This document shows positions 1 through 17,287 of a stretch of DNA of 64,000 nt, one piece after another. This DNA is from Lepus europaeus. Its lineage: Eukaryota > Chordata > Mammalia > Lagomorpha > Leporidae. The DNA lies in assembly GCF_033115175.1 (NCBI RefSeq), contig NC_084847.1:51655612-51719611 (forward strand). Reading direction: 5' to 3'. Made by a program: the position numbers and the translations under genes. Under the pieces are notes generated by a model, which worked only from the letters and a program-made list of their open reading frames with translations, ran no database searches and was not told where the DNA came from. How positions within the stretch are numbered: position 1 is the first letter of the stretch; each line of letters opens with the position of its first letter.

Positions 1-535
1 GTAACCAGGAAGCAGGAACAACAACTCTGCCCACCAGCCCTGAACAGACCTGCAGAAGGCAGGAGAGCACAGCGAGGGGGACCTCAGGGGCCAGGAGCTA
101 GGGCCTCGGCGGCAATGACACAGCCCAGCCGAGCAGAGCCCGGGCAGACGGGTCAGAGCCAGGAGAGCTGAGTGGGGGCCGAGGAGGACGGGTCAGCATT
201 GCCCTGCTCACCGGCCATGTATGTCAGGTGGTCACGGCCTCAGGAGACAGCAGATCTTCTGAACAAAGGGATCCAGGGGGGCCTGGATTTGGGGGCAGGC
301 AAGGGGCATCCAAGGAGGGTCACGGGGACAGGCAGCGAGCACCTGCACCCTCCCTTTGCTCCCAGTGCTCCAGCAGCCAGACGGCTGCATGGGCAGCAGG
401 GGCAACACTGCAAGGCCCCAAGGACACCTGTCCCTGAAGTGCATGTGGGCCCTACCCGGCCACACGGCCACCCACCCACCACGTCCCTGCAGTGGCCCAA
501 CTGCTCTCTGACCCGTCTCGCGAATCTCAGCGGTT

Positions 536-860
536 GGGGCCAGTGGTGTAGCAGTAAAGCCACGGCCTGCAACACTGGCATCCACTATGGGTGCCGGTTC
601 AAGTCCTGGTTGCTCCACTTCTGATTCAGCTATCTGCTAATGCACCTGGGAAAGCAATGGAAGATGGCCCAGGCGCTTAGGCCCCTGCACCATACGGGAG
701 ACTGGGATGAAGCTGTTGGCTTTGGCCCAGCCCAGCTCCGGCCGTTGCAGCCATCTGGGGAGTGAACCAGCAGATGGACGATGTCTGTCCGTCTGTCTCT
801 CCTCCCCACCCCTCCCCTCCCATTCTGCCTTTCAAATGAATACAATCAATATTTTAAAGA
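536..860 (+). mobile_element. CSINE, full length, diverged
   Basis: Head gccagtggtgtagcag, body tggcccaggcgcttaggccc, tail caaatgaatacaatcaatattttaaag. In FKBP6 intron 5, antisense to the gene. Confidence 0.9.
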
Positions 861-905
861 GATCCTTGGCAGCCACCAGAAGCTCCCTGGTGACTTGAGG
901 AAAGC

Positions 906-986
906 CTGGCCGTGTGTGTGTGTGCGCGTGTGTGGGGGTGTGTGTGCGTGTGTGCGTGGGTGTGGGGGTGTGCGTGTGGCCTCCTG
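906..986. repeat. (TG)n-rich microsatellite
   Basis: Imperfect tgtgtgtgcg/tgtgggggtg repeat. Confidence 0.85.
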
Positions 987-1194
987 CATCCCTGAGCCGT
1001 TCTCCCACTTCCACAGGGATGGGTATTTTCTGGCAGGGCAGACACATCCGGAACACCGGCGTCTGCCAGCCTGGCCCAGCCAGGCGTGGTGTGCGTGCCC
1101 CCGGCCTGGGACAGTGCTGAGAGGGACTGAGTTCAGGGTACTGCTATCCGGGTCTCCGTGACTTGCTACGAACAATGCCCACGGCCACGTTCTC

Positions 1195-1420
1195 CAAGGC
1201 ACAGAACACACGGAAAAAGGCCTGAGATTTAAGACACAGAGAAGAAACTCTAAAAATTATAATCACAAAGAATCAAAGAGAAAATAATGCATGCGTGAAA
1301 TAAGAACAGAAATCTGGGGAAAAAATAGAACAAAGGGTCCTTGGAAAACATTTTAATGAAAAATTCATTAGAAGAGATGGTTTTAAAACGTCAAGGAAAG
1401 CTCGCAGACGGTGGGCCAGA
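1195..1420 (+). mobile_element. Possible old L1 5'-part fragment
   Basis: An A-rich patch (aaagagaaaataatgc; aaaattcattagaagaga) in otherwise GC-rich FKBP6 intron 5 resembles old L1 5' sequence. The match is weak. Confidence 0.3.
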
Positions 1421-3479
1421 GAGGGGGGGCACGGGGGGAGCCGGGGGCCGCTCAGTGCACGAGGTCTGATCCGCACACGAGACACAGGAGTGAGTAAAGA
1501 AAGAACTGAGCACCACGTCCCAGGGTCGAGGAGAAATGAAAGACAGAGACCGAGGGCTCAGGGCGCCCCCCCCCCCACGCCCACCCTGTAAAACCTAGGA
1601 ACGCTGGTGGAAACCCCTCCTGAAAGCCCGCTTCTCCCCAGAGGAAGAAAGGTCACGTAGGAAGGAACGCGACAACGCCCCAGACCTCTCCACGGCAAGC
1701 CGGCGACTACAAAAGCTAAGCGTCTGCCGAGCCCACGCCAAGGGACTCCATCAGAACAAAGCGGCGCGGGTGCGGCGAGAAAGAGGACGGGAAAGCCACA
1801 GGCCAGCACCGCGGGGCAGCCGCGGGGCAGGAGCTGTGCAGAGGGCCCGGCACCTCCGGCCTGACCCGAGTGCCGGCACTGCCCCAGAAACCCGGCGGCT
1901 GGCGGGGGAGGCTCGGCCTGCCTGGAGGACGGCGCGCAAAGGCGCTTTCTACCGGGGAAAGTTGGGCCCAACAGCGAGACTGAGAGAGGGTGAGGCAGAG
2001 GCTCCACAGCTGTACGGACCGTGTACGGACCCTCGGCCGACTTTCAGAACCGTGGTGACAAGGCTGGGACAAGCCATGTGGCCGGCGGGAGAGTGGAAGC
2101 CTCACGTCCCACAGGGACAACTCCAGGTCGCAAGGGTCCCTGCGCCCATCCTCGGACAGCGCCGGCCTGAAATCAGGCAGCAGGCACCATTGAAAAGAAA
2201 CAGCCTCAGGGGACCAGACCCAGGCACTAGGACTGGCGGACAGAGGGCGCCAAGTGGGTTTTCCGGGAAGCCCGACAAGTCACGGTGCTGCGATGTGCCA
2301 TCCCAAAGCCGAGGCCTGCGCGTTCTCACGTGGCCGATACGGTTCCCTGTGACCTGTACCCTCTCCTCCCAGCACACCCCAGCCCAGAGGCCCGCACAGC
2401 TGAGGGTGTGTGACACGGGTCAGGACAACAGGTCAGTGGGGGGAGACTTCTGGAAAGTTCTGAACGTAGACACAGCAGGCTCATCTCGCTTCCGGCAGCC
2501 TGATGACCCTGCAGCGCGGCAGACTGGGGGACCTCCCTGGGTGGAGAACTAGCACCCGTGAAGAGCGGGCCCCCAGGATCCTGACGGCTTTTCAGAGCCA
2601 GCGCTCTGGCAGCCCCGGGCCGCCCCCTTCAGAAGTCTCGTGGGAAATCCCACGTCCAGGGGCTGTCAGCTGAACACCGTTCTGGGGCCCCTGGAGCCAA
2701 AGTACACACTGGCACACAGGAAGCGCTCAGAACAACCTGTTCAAGCAGCGAACCAGAAAGGAAACCCAATCGTGGTCAGCACCACCCACGAAGGCAGCTC
2801 CCTCACAGCCGGGAGCAGGGCGAGGCTGGGGGTGTGGCCGCCGGAGGCCGAGATGCCACCGCTGGTCTCTCTCTTCCACTTGAGTTTTTGCAGCAACAAA
2901 GTCTTGTTACCAAAGAATACAAACTCAGTGGTCAGCACACGGCGCACAGCTCTACACACTCACAACCCATGCAAGACGCAGGTCATGGGGGCGCCCCTCC
3001 TTGTTCCCTCTGCCAGGCCTTCCCCTGCACCGTGAGGAGTTTTTAAATGAGACTTTCTTAATGGCTGCCCATGAAAAGTAGCGAGAGAAACATGGTTTTA
3101 GGTTCCAAAGGCCTCACGTGCTCCTTACTGAACCAACCCGTTAGTCGCGGTGCTGATCAACCATGCCAGCTGTCCAGATGATGGCGACATCTCCAGCCTG
3201 ACACGGTTAGGATGATGACCTTGACCCTCTGTGCCATCCACTCAAGTGCGAGCCTTGGAGACCCAGCCTGGTTCCTCTCCCTGTCGCCTCTTGGTGTCAC
3301 AGCTGATTTCATCCGAGTCACCGCGGAAGGGGGCGATTCTGTCTCGGTTCTGACGCTCTCGTGAGAAGCCACGGCGAGCAGGAGCCAGGTACGCTCCCCA
3401 CAACGGCGGCCAGAAGGAGAAAGCAGAGGCCCGTGGCTGGGAAATCCACGCAGCCGCTCGGCCTCCCCAGCACCCTTAC

Positions 3480-6242
3480 CTGCTTGTATCGTGCTTTGGC
3501 GTCACAGAAACGATTCTGGCGGAAAAGGTAGTTGCCAAACTCCCGCTCCGTGGCTGCCACTTTTAGGACCTTCTGAACCGGAAACTGGTCTTGCTGCTCC
3601 TGGGGACCAGATAAGAATCACCAGCAAGGGACCCCAAAAGCCAGACTGCCCCGAGGGGGTGGTTCTCTTAAATGACGAGCTGTCAACCACTTCCTGTGTG
3701 TGCAGAGGCCCCTTGCGGGGTGGGGCCAGGGCCAGTCCACGCCTGGAGCCCTCCCACCACGTTCCCCGAAGCAGCACTTGGCCCGGAGCTAGGAGCTGGG
3801 GGAATCCACCAAGCACAAGGATCAGGGCTCCCGGCCCCTACGCAGCCAACAAGCAGCGAACAGTGCTGCTGTGCCCAGAGCCGTGGTAGCCTGCATGGTC
3901 ACGCAGCGCAGCCCTGGCTACGTATCAGAATCACCCACAGGGCTCCCGGTCCCGGCCCCAGTCCAGAGACCCTAAGTCAGACGCCAGTGGTGGAACCCGG
4001 ATGTGCCAGAGTAAGATGGACTAGCGTGCCGAAGCCAGCGCCCGCGACTGCTGATGGGCTTGGCAGGCCTGGAGCGAGGCACAGGGCTGAGTGCGAGGCT
4101 GTGAGGCACAGTGACCGTGTACCCCAGCTTGCTGGGCCTGGCCTGGTCTCCACCCGCTGGCCCAGGTATCCCAGTCGCTTGCCAGCCCCCTTCAGTCGCA
4201 AGGCCCGGACACGACAGTCAGTTACAGGCGTCCTTGTTGAGACGCCACGCTTACTGCTGACAACATCTCGTGGTGACAAGGCCACCTGGATGCTGCCCCA
4301 GAGCCGAAAACTCAGCAAAGCCCGACGGCAGGCACCAGGAAGTGGAGGGGCGGGGCCCGGGCCAAGCCTGCAGGGAGTCCCCCAGCACCCAGGCCACCCA
4401 CCCCCAGCCGCTTACCGCAGACAGGGCACAGAACGCGTCCGACTCGGCGGAGTCCAGGAAGTCCAACAGCTCGATCTCGAACAGGACGGTGGTGTTGGGG
4501 GGGATGAGGGGCGGGCAGCCCAGCGCCCCATAGGCGTAGGTGGGCGTGAACAGAAACCTGGCCAGCTCTCCTCTGCGCATGCTCAGGAGGCCCAGCTCCA
4601 TGCCCCAAAGCGTAATGTCTGCAAGAGACGCCCCAGCGGAGAACTTCCTGTGGCCAGGGCGTGAGGCTGCTAATGCCCCAGTGGAGAACTTCCTGTGGCC
4701 AGGGCGTGAGGCCGTGAATGACCAAACGGCCCCTGGCAGAAAAAAGGTTCCCCGAGCGATGTACGGCTTTGCCAAACACACCTGCAAGGCTGCTAACTCC
4801 CAGGCCCTCATCTGACTCTCCCCCAGGGTCGCCTGACCGCAGGTCAGTTTCCACCACCTGGTGAAGTCCTTAGTAGGAAAGCAGCTGCGGATCGTGGGGC
4901 CGTAGCTGTGGTGTCAGTAGGCTAAGCCTCCACCTGCGGTGCTGGCACCCCACATAGGCACTGGTTCGAGTCCCAGCTGCTCCACTTCCAATCCCGCTCC
5001 CTGCTAATGGCCTGGGAAAGCAGAAGATGGGCCAAGTGCTTGGGCCCCTGCACCTGCGTGGGAGACCCAGAAGCAGCTCCTGGCTCCTGGCTTCGGGTCG
5101 GCCCAGCTCAGCTCTGGCCATTTGGGAAGTGAACCGACTCTCGTCACAGGTGTGTCTCCGAGACACAGGACACAGAACCCACAGGTAACCTTGCCAGGCA
5201 GGCCATCTCTCAAACACCCAGGTTTGAAGGGCAAACATGGGGGGTGGGGGAAGAGTGTGACTGCCCGACCACACCCCAGCCTCAGAAATAAAAAACCAGC
5301 TTAAAGCACTGGGCGGTGGGACCCCCACCCCCAGCCGGCCCCGGGGGAGAGAGGGGGGCATTTACCCTCTCCAAGTTTCATGAGCCGTGGAGTCTTCCTA
5401 AAGCAATTGGAATCGAAGGGTTTGTCCATGTGCTCCAGGTAGCCAGAATATTTGACTGGGACCCGGAAGGGGAGGAAAAAAAAAAAAAAAAAGAAAATGT
5501 AAGGGAGCCCCGAGCAGAGACACCCGCTCCTTCTCCCCCACAGCGCGGCCCCTCGTGGGCTCGGGCACAAGGGAGATGGGGGATGGGCGGTGGGGGGATG
5601 GGAGGCAGGGGAGGGGGTCCCTTCCGGGGCGGTCTCTGGGGGGGGTCTCTGGGGGAGGTCTCTGGGGGGTCTCTCGGGGGGTCTCGCGGGGGTCTCTCCG
5701 GGGGGGGTCTCTGGGGGATCTCTCCGGAGGGGGGTCTCTCCGGAGGGTCTCTGGGGGAGGTCTCTGGGGGGGTCTCGGGGGGTCTCTCGGAGGTCCCTTC
5801 CGGGAGTCTCTGGGGGAGGTCTCTGGGGGGTCTCTTGGGGTCTCTCGGGGGGTCTCGCGGGGGTCTCTCCGGGGGGGTAGGCCCTCCCTCTTCCCCTACC
5901 GCACACGCACACACAGCCGTCGCGCACGCGCCCCCCCCCCCCGGGCTCACGCGGGGCCGGGTCCCCGCGGTACCGAGCACCGACGCGTCGGGCGTCACCA
6001 GCTCCCCGACGCCCTCCCGGATGACGTCCTTGAGCACGCCGCGGTCCCCGGAGATGTCCTGCATCCGCTGACTCCACCGCTGGTACACGGACTGCCGGAG
6101 ACCGCAAGGCGGCGGGCCTCAGGGCCTCGGGCCGGCCCGCGCCCCGCGAGCCTCCCGGGCCCTGGCCCACCGCCCCCATGTATACCAGGCCGTCCTCTCC
6201 CGACGGCGCCATGCCGGGCCGGGGCCGCGCGAAGCCGCTCAT
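3480..6242 (-). CDS. FKBP6: FKBP6, FK506-binding protein family member 6 (5' part; coding exons 1-5)
   Basis: Five coding exons run right to left: 6186-6242, 5974-6091, 5366-5455, 4416-4618 and 3480-3599. All are bounded by AG/GT and phases agree (57, 118, 90, 203 and 120 nt, 196 codons). The protein starts MSGFARPRPGMAPSGEDGL; from memory the human first exon also encodes 19 residues. It continues with the FKBP6 signature ISGDRGVLKDVIREG, then the FKBP-type domain (about residues 54-143, with KYSGYLEHMDKPFDSN, ITLWGMELGLLSMRRGEL and PPLIPPNTTVLFEIELLDFL). Exon 5 (EQQDQFPVQKVLKVAATEREFG) begins the TPR half. The remaining TPR exons, ending near residue 327 in human, are not found at 1-3479 and must lie outside. 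Family knowledge: a meiotic germ-cell HSP90 co-chaperone in the piRNA pathway, with a PPIase fold thought inactive. A second in-frame ATG lies at codon 11 (6212). FKBP6 is head to head with TRIM50. Confidence 0.95.
4633..4722. repeat. 45-bp tandem duplication beside FKBP6 exon 4
   Basis: Two near-identical copies of a 45-bp unit containing gagaacttcctgtggccagg (4639 and 4684). They sit 15-100 bp upstream of the exon 4 acceptor on the minus strand, where branch point and polypyrimidine signals are expected. Confidence 0.85.
4892..5135 (+). mobile_element. CSINE, 3'-shortened
   Basis: Head ggggccgtagctgtggtgtc, body through tttgggaagtgaacc; the usual A-rich tail is missing. In FKBP6 intron 3. 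Confidence 0.88.
5618..5880. repeat. ggtctctgggg minisatellite in FKBP6 intron 2
   Basis: About 260 bp of imperfect units of roughly 12-18 bp built on gtctctgggggaggt and gtctctcgggg. It lies between FKBP6 exons 2 and 3 and is unrelated in unit to the array upstream of the gene. Confidence 0.85.
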
Positions 6243-6560
6243 GCCGTCGCTCCAACCGCCGCCCCCGGTGTCGCGCGTGCGGGGAGCACGTGCCTGGGGC
6301 TGGAATGTGGAGGGCACGTGACCGGCGGTGTGCGCATGTGCAGCGGCCCGCAGTGGAGGATGGGGTGCGAGCGGGGGACACGTGACTGGAGCCACGCAGA
6401 GCGTGATGACGGAAGCACGTACACCTTCCTGAGGGGGCAAGGAGCGAGCAGCGGGGATGTGCGCGCCGAGGGCGAGGGCGGCGGAGAGCAAGTGACAAGG
6501 GCGGGCCGAGCCTGCGGCCTGGGGTGCGTGCGGGGGCGCAGGCCGGGGCCAGTGAGACGT
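5950..6560 (-). promoter_or_regulatory. FKBP6: FKBP6 CpG-rich promoter and first-exon region
   Basis: Dense CpG surrounds FKBP6 exons 1 and 2 and the 300 bp upstream of the ATG at 6242. No clear TATA box is seen. It abuts the GC-box minisatellite starting near 6560. Confidence 0.55.
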
Positions 6561-7513
6561 GGAGGGCGTGGTGTGGCGGAGGGCGTGGCGTGGCGGAGGG
6601 CGTGGTGTGGCGGGGGCGTGGTGGGCGGAGGGCGTGGTGTGGCGGGGGCGTGGTGCGGCGGAGGGCGTGGTGCGGCGGAGGGCGTGGTGCGGCGGAGGGC
6701 GTGGCGCGGCGGAGGGCGTGGTGCGGCGGAGGGCGTGGTGTGGCGGGGGCGTGGTGGGCGGAGGGCGTGGTGTGGCGGGGGCGTGGTGTGGCGGAGGGCG
6801 TGGTGTGGCGGGGGCGTGGTGTGGCGGGGGGCGTGGTGTGGCGGGGGGGCGTGGTGGGCGGAGGGTGTGGTGTGGCGGGGGGGGGTGTGTGTGGCGGGGG
6901 CGTGGTGGGCGGAGGGCGTGGTGTGGCGGGGGCGTGGTGTGGCGGGGGCGTGGTGTGGCGGAGGGCGTGGCGTGGCGGAGGGCGTGGCGTGGCGGAGAGC
7001 GTGGTGTGGCGGGGGCGTGGTGGGCGGAGGGCGTGGTGTGGCGGGGGCGTGGTGTGGCGGGGGCGTGGTGTGGCGGAGGGCGTGGCGTGGCGGAGGGCGT
7101 GGCGTGGCGGAGGGCGTGGTGTGGCGGGGGCGTGGTGGGCGGAGGGCGTGGTGTGGCGGGGGCGTGGTGTGGCGGGGGCGTGGTGTGGTGGAGGGCGTGG
7201 TGTGGCGGGGGCGTGGTGTGGCGGGGGGCGTGGTGGGCGGAGGGCGTGGTGTGGCGGGGGCGTGGTGTGGCGGGGGCGTGGTGTGGCGGAGGGCGTGGTG
7301 TGGCGGGGGCGTGGTGTGGCGGAGGGCGTGGTGTGGCGGGGGCGTGGTGTGGCGGGGGGCGTGGTGTGGCGGGGGGGCGTGGTGGGCGGAGGGCGTGGTG
7401 TGGCGGGGGGGTGTGTGTGGCGGGGGCGTGGTGGGCGGAGGGCGTGGTGTGGCGGGGGCGTGGTGGGCGGAGGGCGTGGTGTGGCGGGGGCGTGGTGGGC
7501 GGAGGGCGTGGGG
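6560..7513. repeat. GC/CACC-box minisatellite upstream of FKBP6
   Basis: About 950 bp of tandem 16-17-bp units of three interleaved types: gtggtgtggcgggggc, gtggtgtggcggagggc and gtggtgggcggagggc. That makes roughly 55-60 units. Nearly every unit contains ggcgtgg or gggcgtgg, a KLF/SP-type GC/CACC box. The array begins about 320 bp upstream of the FKBP6 start. All three plus frames stay open through it only because the units lack stop codons. Confidence 0.92.
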
Positions 7514-7554
7514 AGGGCGCCGGGAACCGGATGGAGGCGGGGCCGGGGTCCCGG

Positions 7555-7625
7555 GTCGGCTGGGGGCCGGGGGCCGGGGGCCGGGGGCCGGGGTCTTGGG
7601 TCTTGGGGGCCGGGGTCGGCTGGGG
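7555..7625. repeat. Short (gggggcc)n GC-rich repeat
   Basis: Tandem 7-base ccggggg units directly follow the minisatellite. The G-runs could form quadruplexes. Confidence 0.7.
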
Positions 7626-7862
7626 CCTGGAGCAGGCTGGCAGGGGCGCGTGCTCCTTACCTGCTCTGCCTTTCGGGGGACGCTGGGTCCAGGAGAGCAC
7701 TTTGGCCGTCAAGCCGCCGGGCCCTGGGAGGAAAGAGGCGAGCTACCCCAGCTTGCTAAGTAAGAACCGCCTGCACCTGCTCCTCGGGGTGAAGGAGAGC
7801 TGTTGATTGGATCCTGGCTGTTCCCCGGGTCTGTCTCTTGTCTCTGTTGTCTTAAAGCTTCC

Positions 7863-8139
7863 CCTTTTATTTTATTTTATTTATTTTTTGTATTTGAAAG
7901 GCAGGGCTAACAGAGGGGTCTTCCATCCGCTGGTTCACTCCCAGACGGCTTCCACAGTGGCTGGGGCTGCACCCGGATTCGCACGCGGGTGCCCGGGCCC
8001 AGGCACTTGAGTCATCTGGTGCTTTTCCCAGGCCATTAGCAGGGAGCTGGGTCGGAAGTGGAGCAGCCAGGACTCGAACCGAGGTCCCTGCCGGCGTCTC
8101 AGGCGGCAGCTTTACCCCCTGCGCCACAAGGCCGGCCCC
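7863..8139 (-). mobile_element. CSINE, minus, near full length
   Basis: Starts with ttttattttatttta tail complement and ends gcgccacaaggccggcccc. In the FKBP6-TRIM50 intergenic space. Confidence 0.92.
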
Positions 8140-8404
8140 AACAGCTGATACACTTGATCACTCCAGCCTTTAAATACTTTTTTTCCCCCTCTTGGCTTCT
8201 GAGTTTTTATCACCGTTGCAACAGAGTAGCATGGAGCTCTGCCCAAACTACAGCTGCTTTAGTGGAAGTCCAGCGCGGTTCTCCCTGGCCTACAATCAGC
8301 AAGGCTGCCGACCCACTGGACGCTCTGGGGAGACTCCAGCTCCCTGCAGGTCCCCGTCTCCTTGCGGGCTGTCAGCCAGGGGCCACCCTTTTTATTTATC
8401 TGTT

Positions 8405-8727
8405 TCTTTCTTTAAGATTTATATATTTATTTGAGAGGCAGAGTTACAGAGAGAGGGAGAGACAGAAAGAGAGAGGTCTTCCATCTGCTGGCTCACTCCC
8501 CAAATGGCCACAATGACCAGAGCTGGGACCATGTGAAGCCAGGAGCTTCTTCTGGGTCTCCCACGTGGGTGCAGGGGCCCAAGGACTTGGGCCATCTTCC
8601 TCTGCTTTCCCAGGCCAGAGCAGAGAGCTGGATTGGAAGTGGAGCAGCCGGGACTCGAACCGGAACCCATATGGGATGCTGGCACTGCAGGTGGCGGCTT
8701 TACCCACTATGCCACAGTGCCAGCCGC
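8405..8727 (-). mobile_element. CSINE, minus, full length
   Basis: Runs from ctttaagatttatatattta to tatgccacagtgccagccg and is directly followed by a second, older copy. Confidence 0.92.
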
Positions 8728-8968
8728 TATTTTGAAAGAGTTACAGAGAAAGAATGAGACAGAGAGATCTTCCATCTGCTGGTTTACTCCTCAGATGGCC
8801 ACGGTGGCCAGTGCTGGGACCCAAGCACTTGGGCCATCATCCGCTGCTTTCTCGGGCCGTCAGCTGGGAGCTGGATTAGCAGCAGGGCAGCTGGACGTGA
8901 GCTAGCACCCATATGGAATGCTGGCATCGCAGGTGCTGCTGTACCTGCTACCCCACAATGCCGGCCCT
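8728..8968 (-). mobile_element. CSINE, minus, older
   Basis: Begins at tttgaaagagttacagag and ends ccccacaatgccggccc. Probably the older copy, whose tail the 8405-8727 copy entered. Confidence 0.85.
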
Positions 8969-9154
8969 TGAAGGATGTTTTCTGGGGGGGGGGGGCAGGG
9001 CGGCCTCTTGTTGAACCTCTGTCCTTTGTGTTCAATGCCTGACATTGAAACCTCAGGACATGAGACTGGAGGGGTTGACAGGGAAAGCCAGCGTTCGTGG
9101 AAGCTACTGGAGGGCTGCAGAGAGAGGAATGTGGTCTGATGTGGGGGTGCGTGT

Positions 9155-9310
9155 AATGTAACTTTTATTGGAAAGCAGAAATACAAAGAGACAGTTTCCA
9201 CATGCTGGTTCCTTCCTCCAACGTCTGCAGTGGCTGGTGCTGAAGCCAGGAGACTGGAACTCAACCCGGGTCTCCCACACGGGCGACTTGAACATCACCA
9301 CGGCCTCCCG
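9155..9310 (-). mobile_element. CSINE, minus, old and truncated
   Basis: acttttattggaaagcagaa, catgctggttccttcc and gtctcccacacgggcgac are recognisable; the head end is lost. Confidence 0.65.
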
Positions 9311-9434
9311 GGAGGCTGGAGCTGGGACTCGAAGCCAGGCGGTCCAGTGTGGGACGTGGGCATCTTCCTGCTGGGATGTAAACCCCTGCCCCCGTGAGCT
9401 TTCTGAAGGACCCTCCTGTCTCACCTACCGAGCT

Positions 9435-9700
9435 CTCTCCAACCTCAGGGCCTTTGCACCTGCAGCCTTTCCAGTGTCTGGCTGCTGTGTACCCTCTAGG
9501 TGTCAACTCGGCCACTGTTTAAGGCGGTCCCTCACCCGCCCGTCACCCCGTCTCCCTCTCTGTCACCCTGCTTGCTTCCTGCATGGGGCTTACCTGGATA
9601 ATGCCAGCCCTGCCCTCACTGTATTCTCAATTCCGAAGGGACAGGGCCTCTCGGCACTCAGCTTGGTGCTTGACGCGTTGCGGATTCCACCTGCCTACCC
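9435..9700 (+). mobile_element. L2 LINE fragment
   Basis: Contains cctcagggcctttgcacctgc, the typical L2 3'-part phrase, then a diverged L2-like stretch. Confidence 0.55.
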
Positions 9701-9980
9701 CAGACCTGGGGCTTGCCTGTCGCTGGCCGACAGAGGCCTGCTGGGACCGCGGTCTGCCGTTCTAGAACTCTCTGTGCCTAAACACTTCTGAGAACCTCTC
9801 CTGCCCGGTTGTCGGGTGTGGACGGCAGCCCCTGCCCCTCTGCCGGCGCCCCTCCCCCCGCCCCGGCCAAGGCCAGCAGCCGAATGTCGCGCTTATCAGA
9901 GGGGGCCCGGCAGTCCCGTGACGTGACCCACTTTCCACCTGATTCCTGGTGACCTTGGGGAGGGGCGTGTCTCCGGGTAA

Positions 9981-15940
<5,960 letters not shown>

Positions 15941-16882
15941 GGCCGCCCACCCGCAGGCCCAAGCCAGCTGCGTCCCATCAGGTCCTACAGTGATGCCTTT
16001 GCCCTCGGGGGAGGTCCCGTGCCTGTCCATGTGTTCCTCGGACTTTAACGACAGGTGCCGTGGTGTCTTCCCCATCAGCCAGGGGCATCTCTGTTGGCCC
16101 CTGGCGGGGTCAGCAGCACCAGGCCTGGGCGGCCACTGGCCCTTTGCAGCCATGCTTTCCCCGTCCCACTGAGGGCTGAAACCCCCCGAGGGCACTGCGT
16201 TGGCCCTGTTTCTCCAGGTGACCTGCAGGTTGCCCCTGCCATGCCCACAAGCTGCTCAGGCCGCACCTGGCGCCCACCACCTGCCCACCTGCCCACCTGC
16301 CCCTCTGCTGTGTCTTCAGAGACTCCCCTCCCCCGCCTGGGCAGGTGCCAAGAATGACAGCCTCCAAGAAGCAGGCAGGGGCCAGGCAGGAGCTGTAGCC
16401 TTGGGAGGGAGCCGATGGGCTGGTGTCCACCCCGGACGGAGGCTGGGACAATGGGATTCTCCCCCTGAATCTGAGAACTGGGACAGAGAGAGAGGCTGGA
16501 GCTGGGTCACCCTCTGGAGAGAGGGTCTACAGTCCCATTTAGGGCTGCCGCTGAGCCCCTGGGGCTCCCTGTGGGTGCCAGGCACAGGCCCACCCCGCCA
16601 CCTGTCTGTGCAGCCCACCAGGGCCCAGGGAGACGCTGGCTCCGGCCGTCAGGGCCAGGGGAGACGCTGGCTCCAGCCATCTCTGCCCACCTCCCCTCCA
16701 GTGGGAGGCTGCGATGCGGTCCGAGGCTTCTTGTCCCCTCTCCTGGGATGACACTGCAGGCACGCAGCTCCGCTACAGCCAGACTGGCTCCCGTACTGCG
16801 GCAGTCCCCTGCCCTCATTTTCCTGGCTCACTTCAAGGACCCCGGGGAGCTGGCACTTCTGGCTCCACTCCGCTGTCTGTGT

Positions 16883-16888
16883 AATAAA
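16883..16888 (+). terminator. TRIM50 polyadenylation signal (AATAAA)
   Basis: This is a canonical AATAAA about 943 nt after the TRIM50 stop, in SINE-free sequence, and the first such hexamer I see downstream of the gene. It implies a 3' UTR of roughly 0.96 kb (15941 to about 16905). Confidence 0.75.
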
Positions 16889-17287
16889 CTGAATCCAAAA
16901 ACGGCTCGTTGTAGTCTGCTGGCTGAACCTGCCGGGCCCTGGCCTTGGCCACTGCGTGCCTGACCTTGAGTGTGGGGGGGCTGGCCTTCAGCTCTGCCTT
17001 CCAGTCCGTGACAGCTGTCACCCTGCACGCTGCCCACCTGCCGTGATGGGGGCCACAATGGCTTCCTGCCGGCCTGGGCAGGAGTGGGAGGGCGTCTGAG
17101 GTCCGTGAGTGCCTGGGTTCCCACCTGTCGGTCCTGGGCTGGCAGCTTCCCCACTGCCTCCCCTGTCTCTCCCTTACTCTGTTGGGCCGGGGACAGCAGT
17201 GGTGCCACCGCACCCCCCACTACCGTCTCCGTGGGCTCCCTTGGCCCTGAGTGCTGTTTTTGAAACAGCCCCGGTGATACTTTACAA

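Larger units (their letters stand above)
1..3479 (-). other. FKBP6 intron 5 (part)
   Basis: Leftward continuation of FKBP6 after exon 5. Apart from one CSINE (536-860), the TG repeat and the possible L1 patch I see nothing here; the remaining FKBP6 exons do not appear. Confidence 0.7.

Noticed and set aside
1770-2552. 260-codon plus-strand frame in FKBP6 intron 5
   Set aside because: No recognisable domain, no splice-flanked structure, GC-rich intronic DNA.
3672-4664. 330-codon plus-strand frame
   Set aside because: Partly antisense to FKBP6 exon 4 and otherwise intronic; no family resemblance.
4960-4985. tRNA-like ggttcgagtcc boxes, seen throughout
   Set aside because: They are the B-box remnants of the tRNA-derived CSINE, not functional tRNA genes.
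6318-7763. Three overlapping plus-strand open frames (411-481 codons) and an 803-codon minus-strand frame (5301-7712)
   Set aside because: They run through the minisatellite, whose units lack stops in these frames. The products are low-complexity (VVWRGRGVAEG, or PHHAPATPRPP-type) and have no family resemblance.
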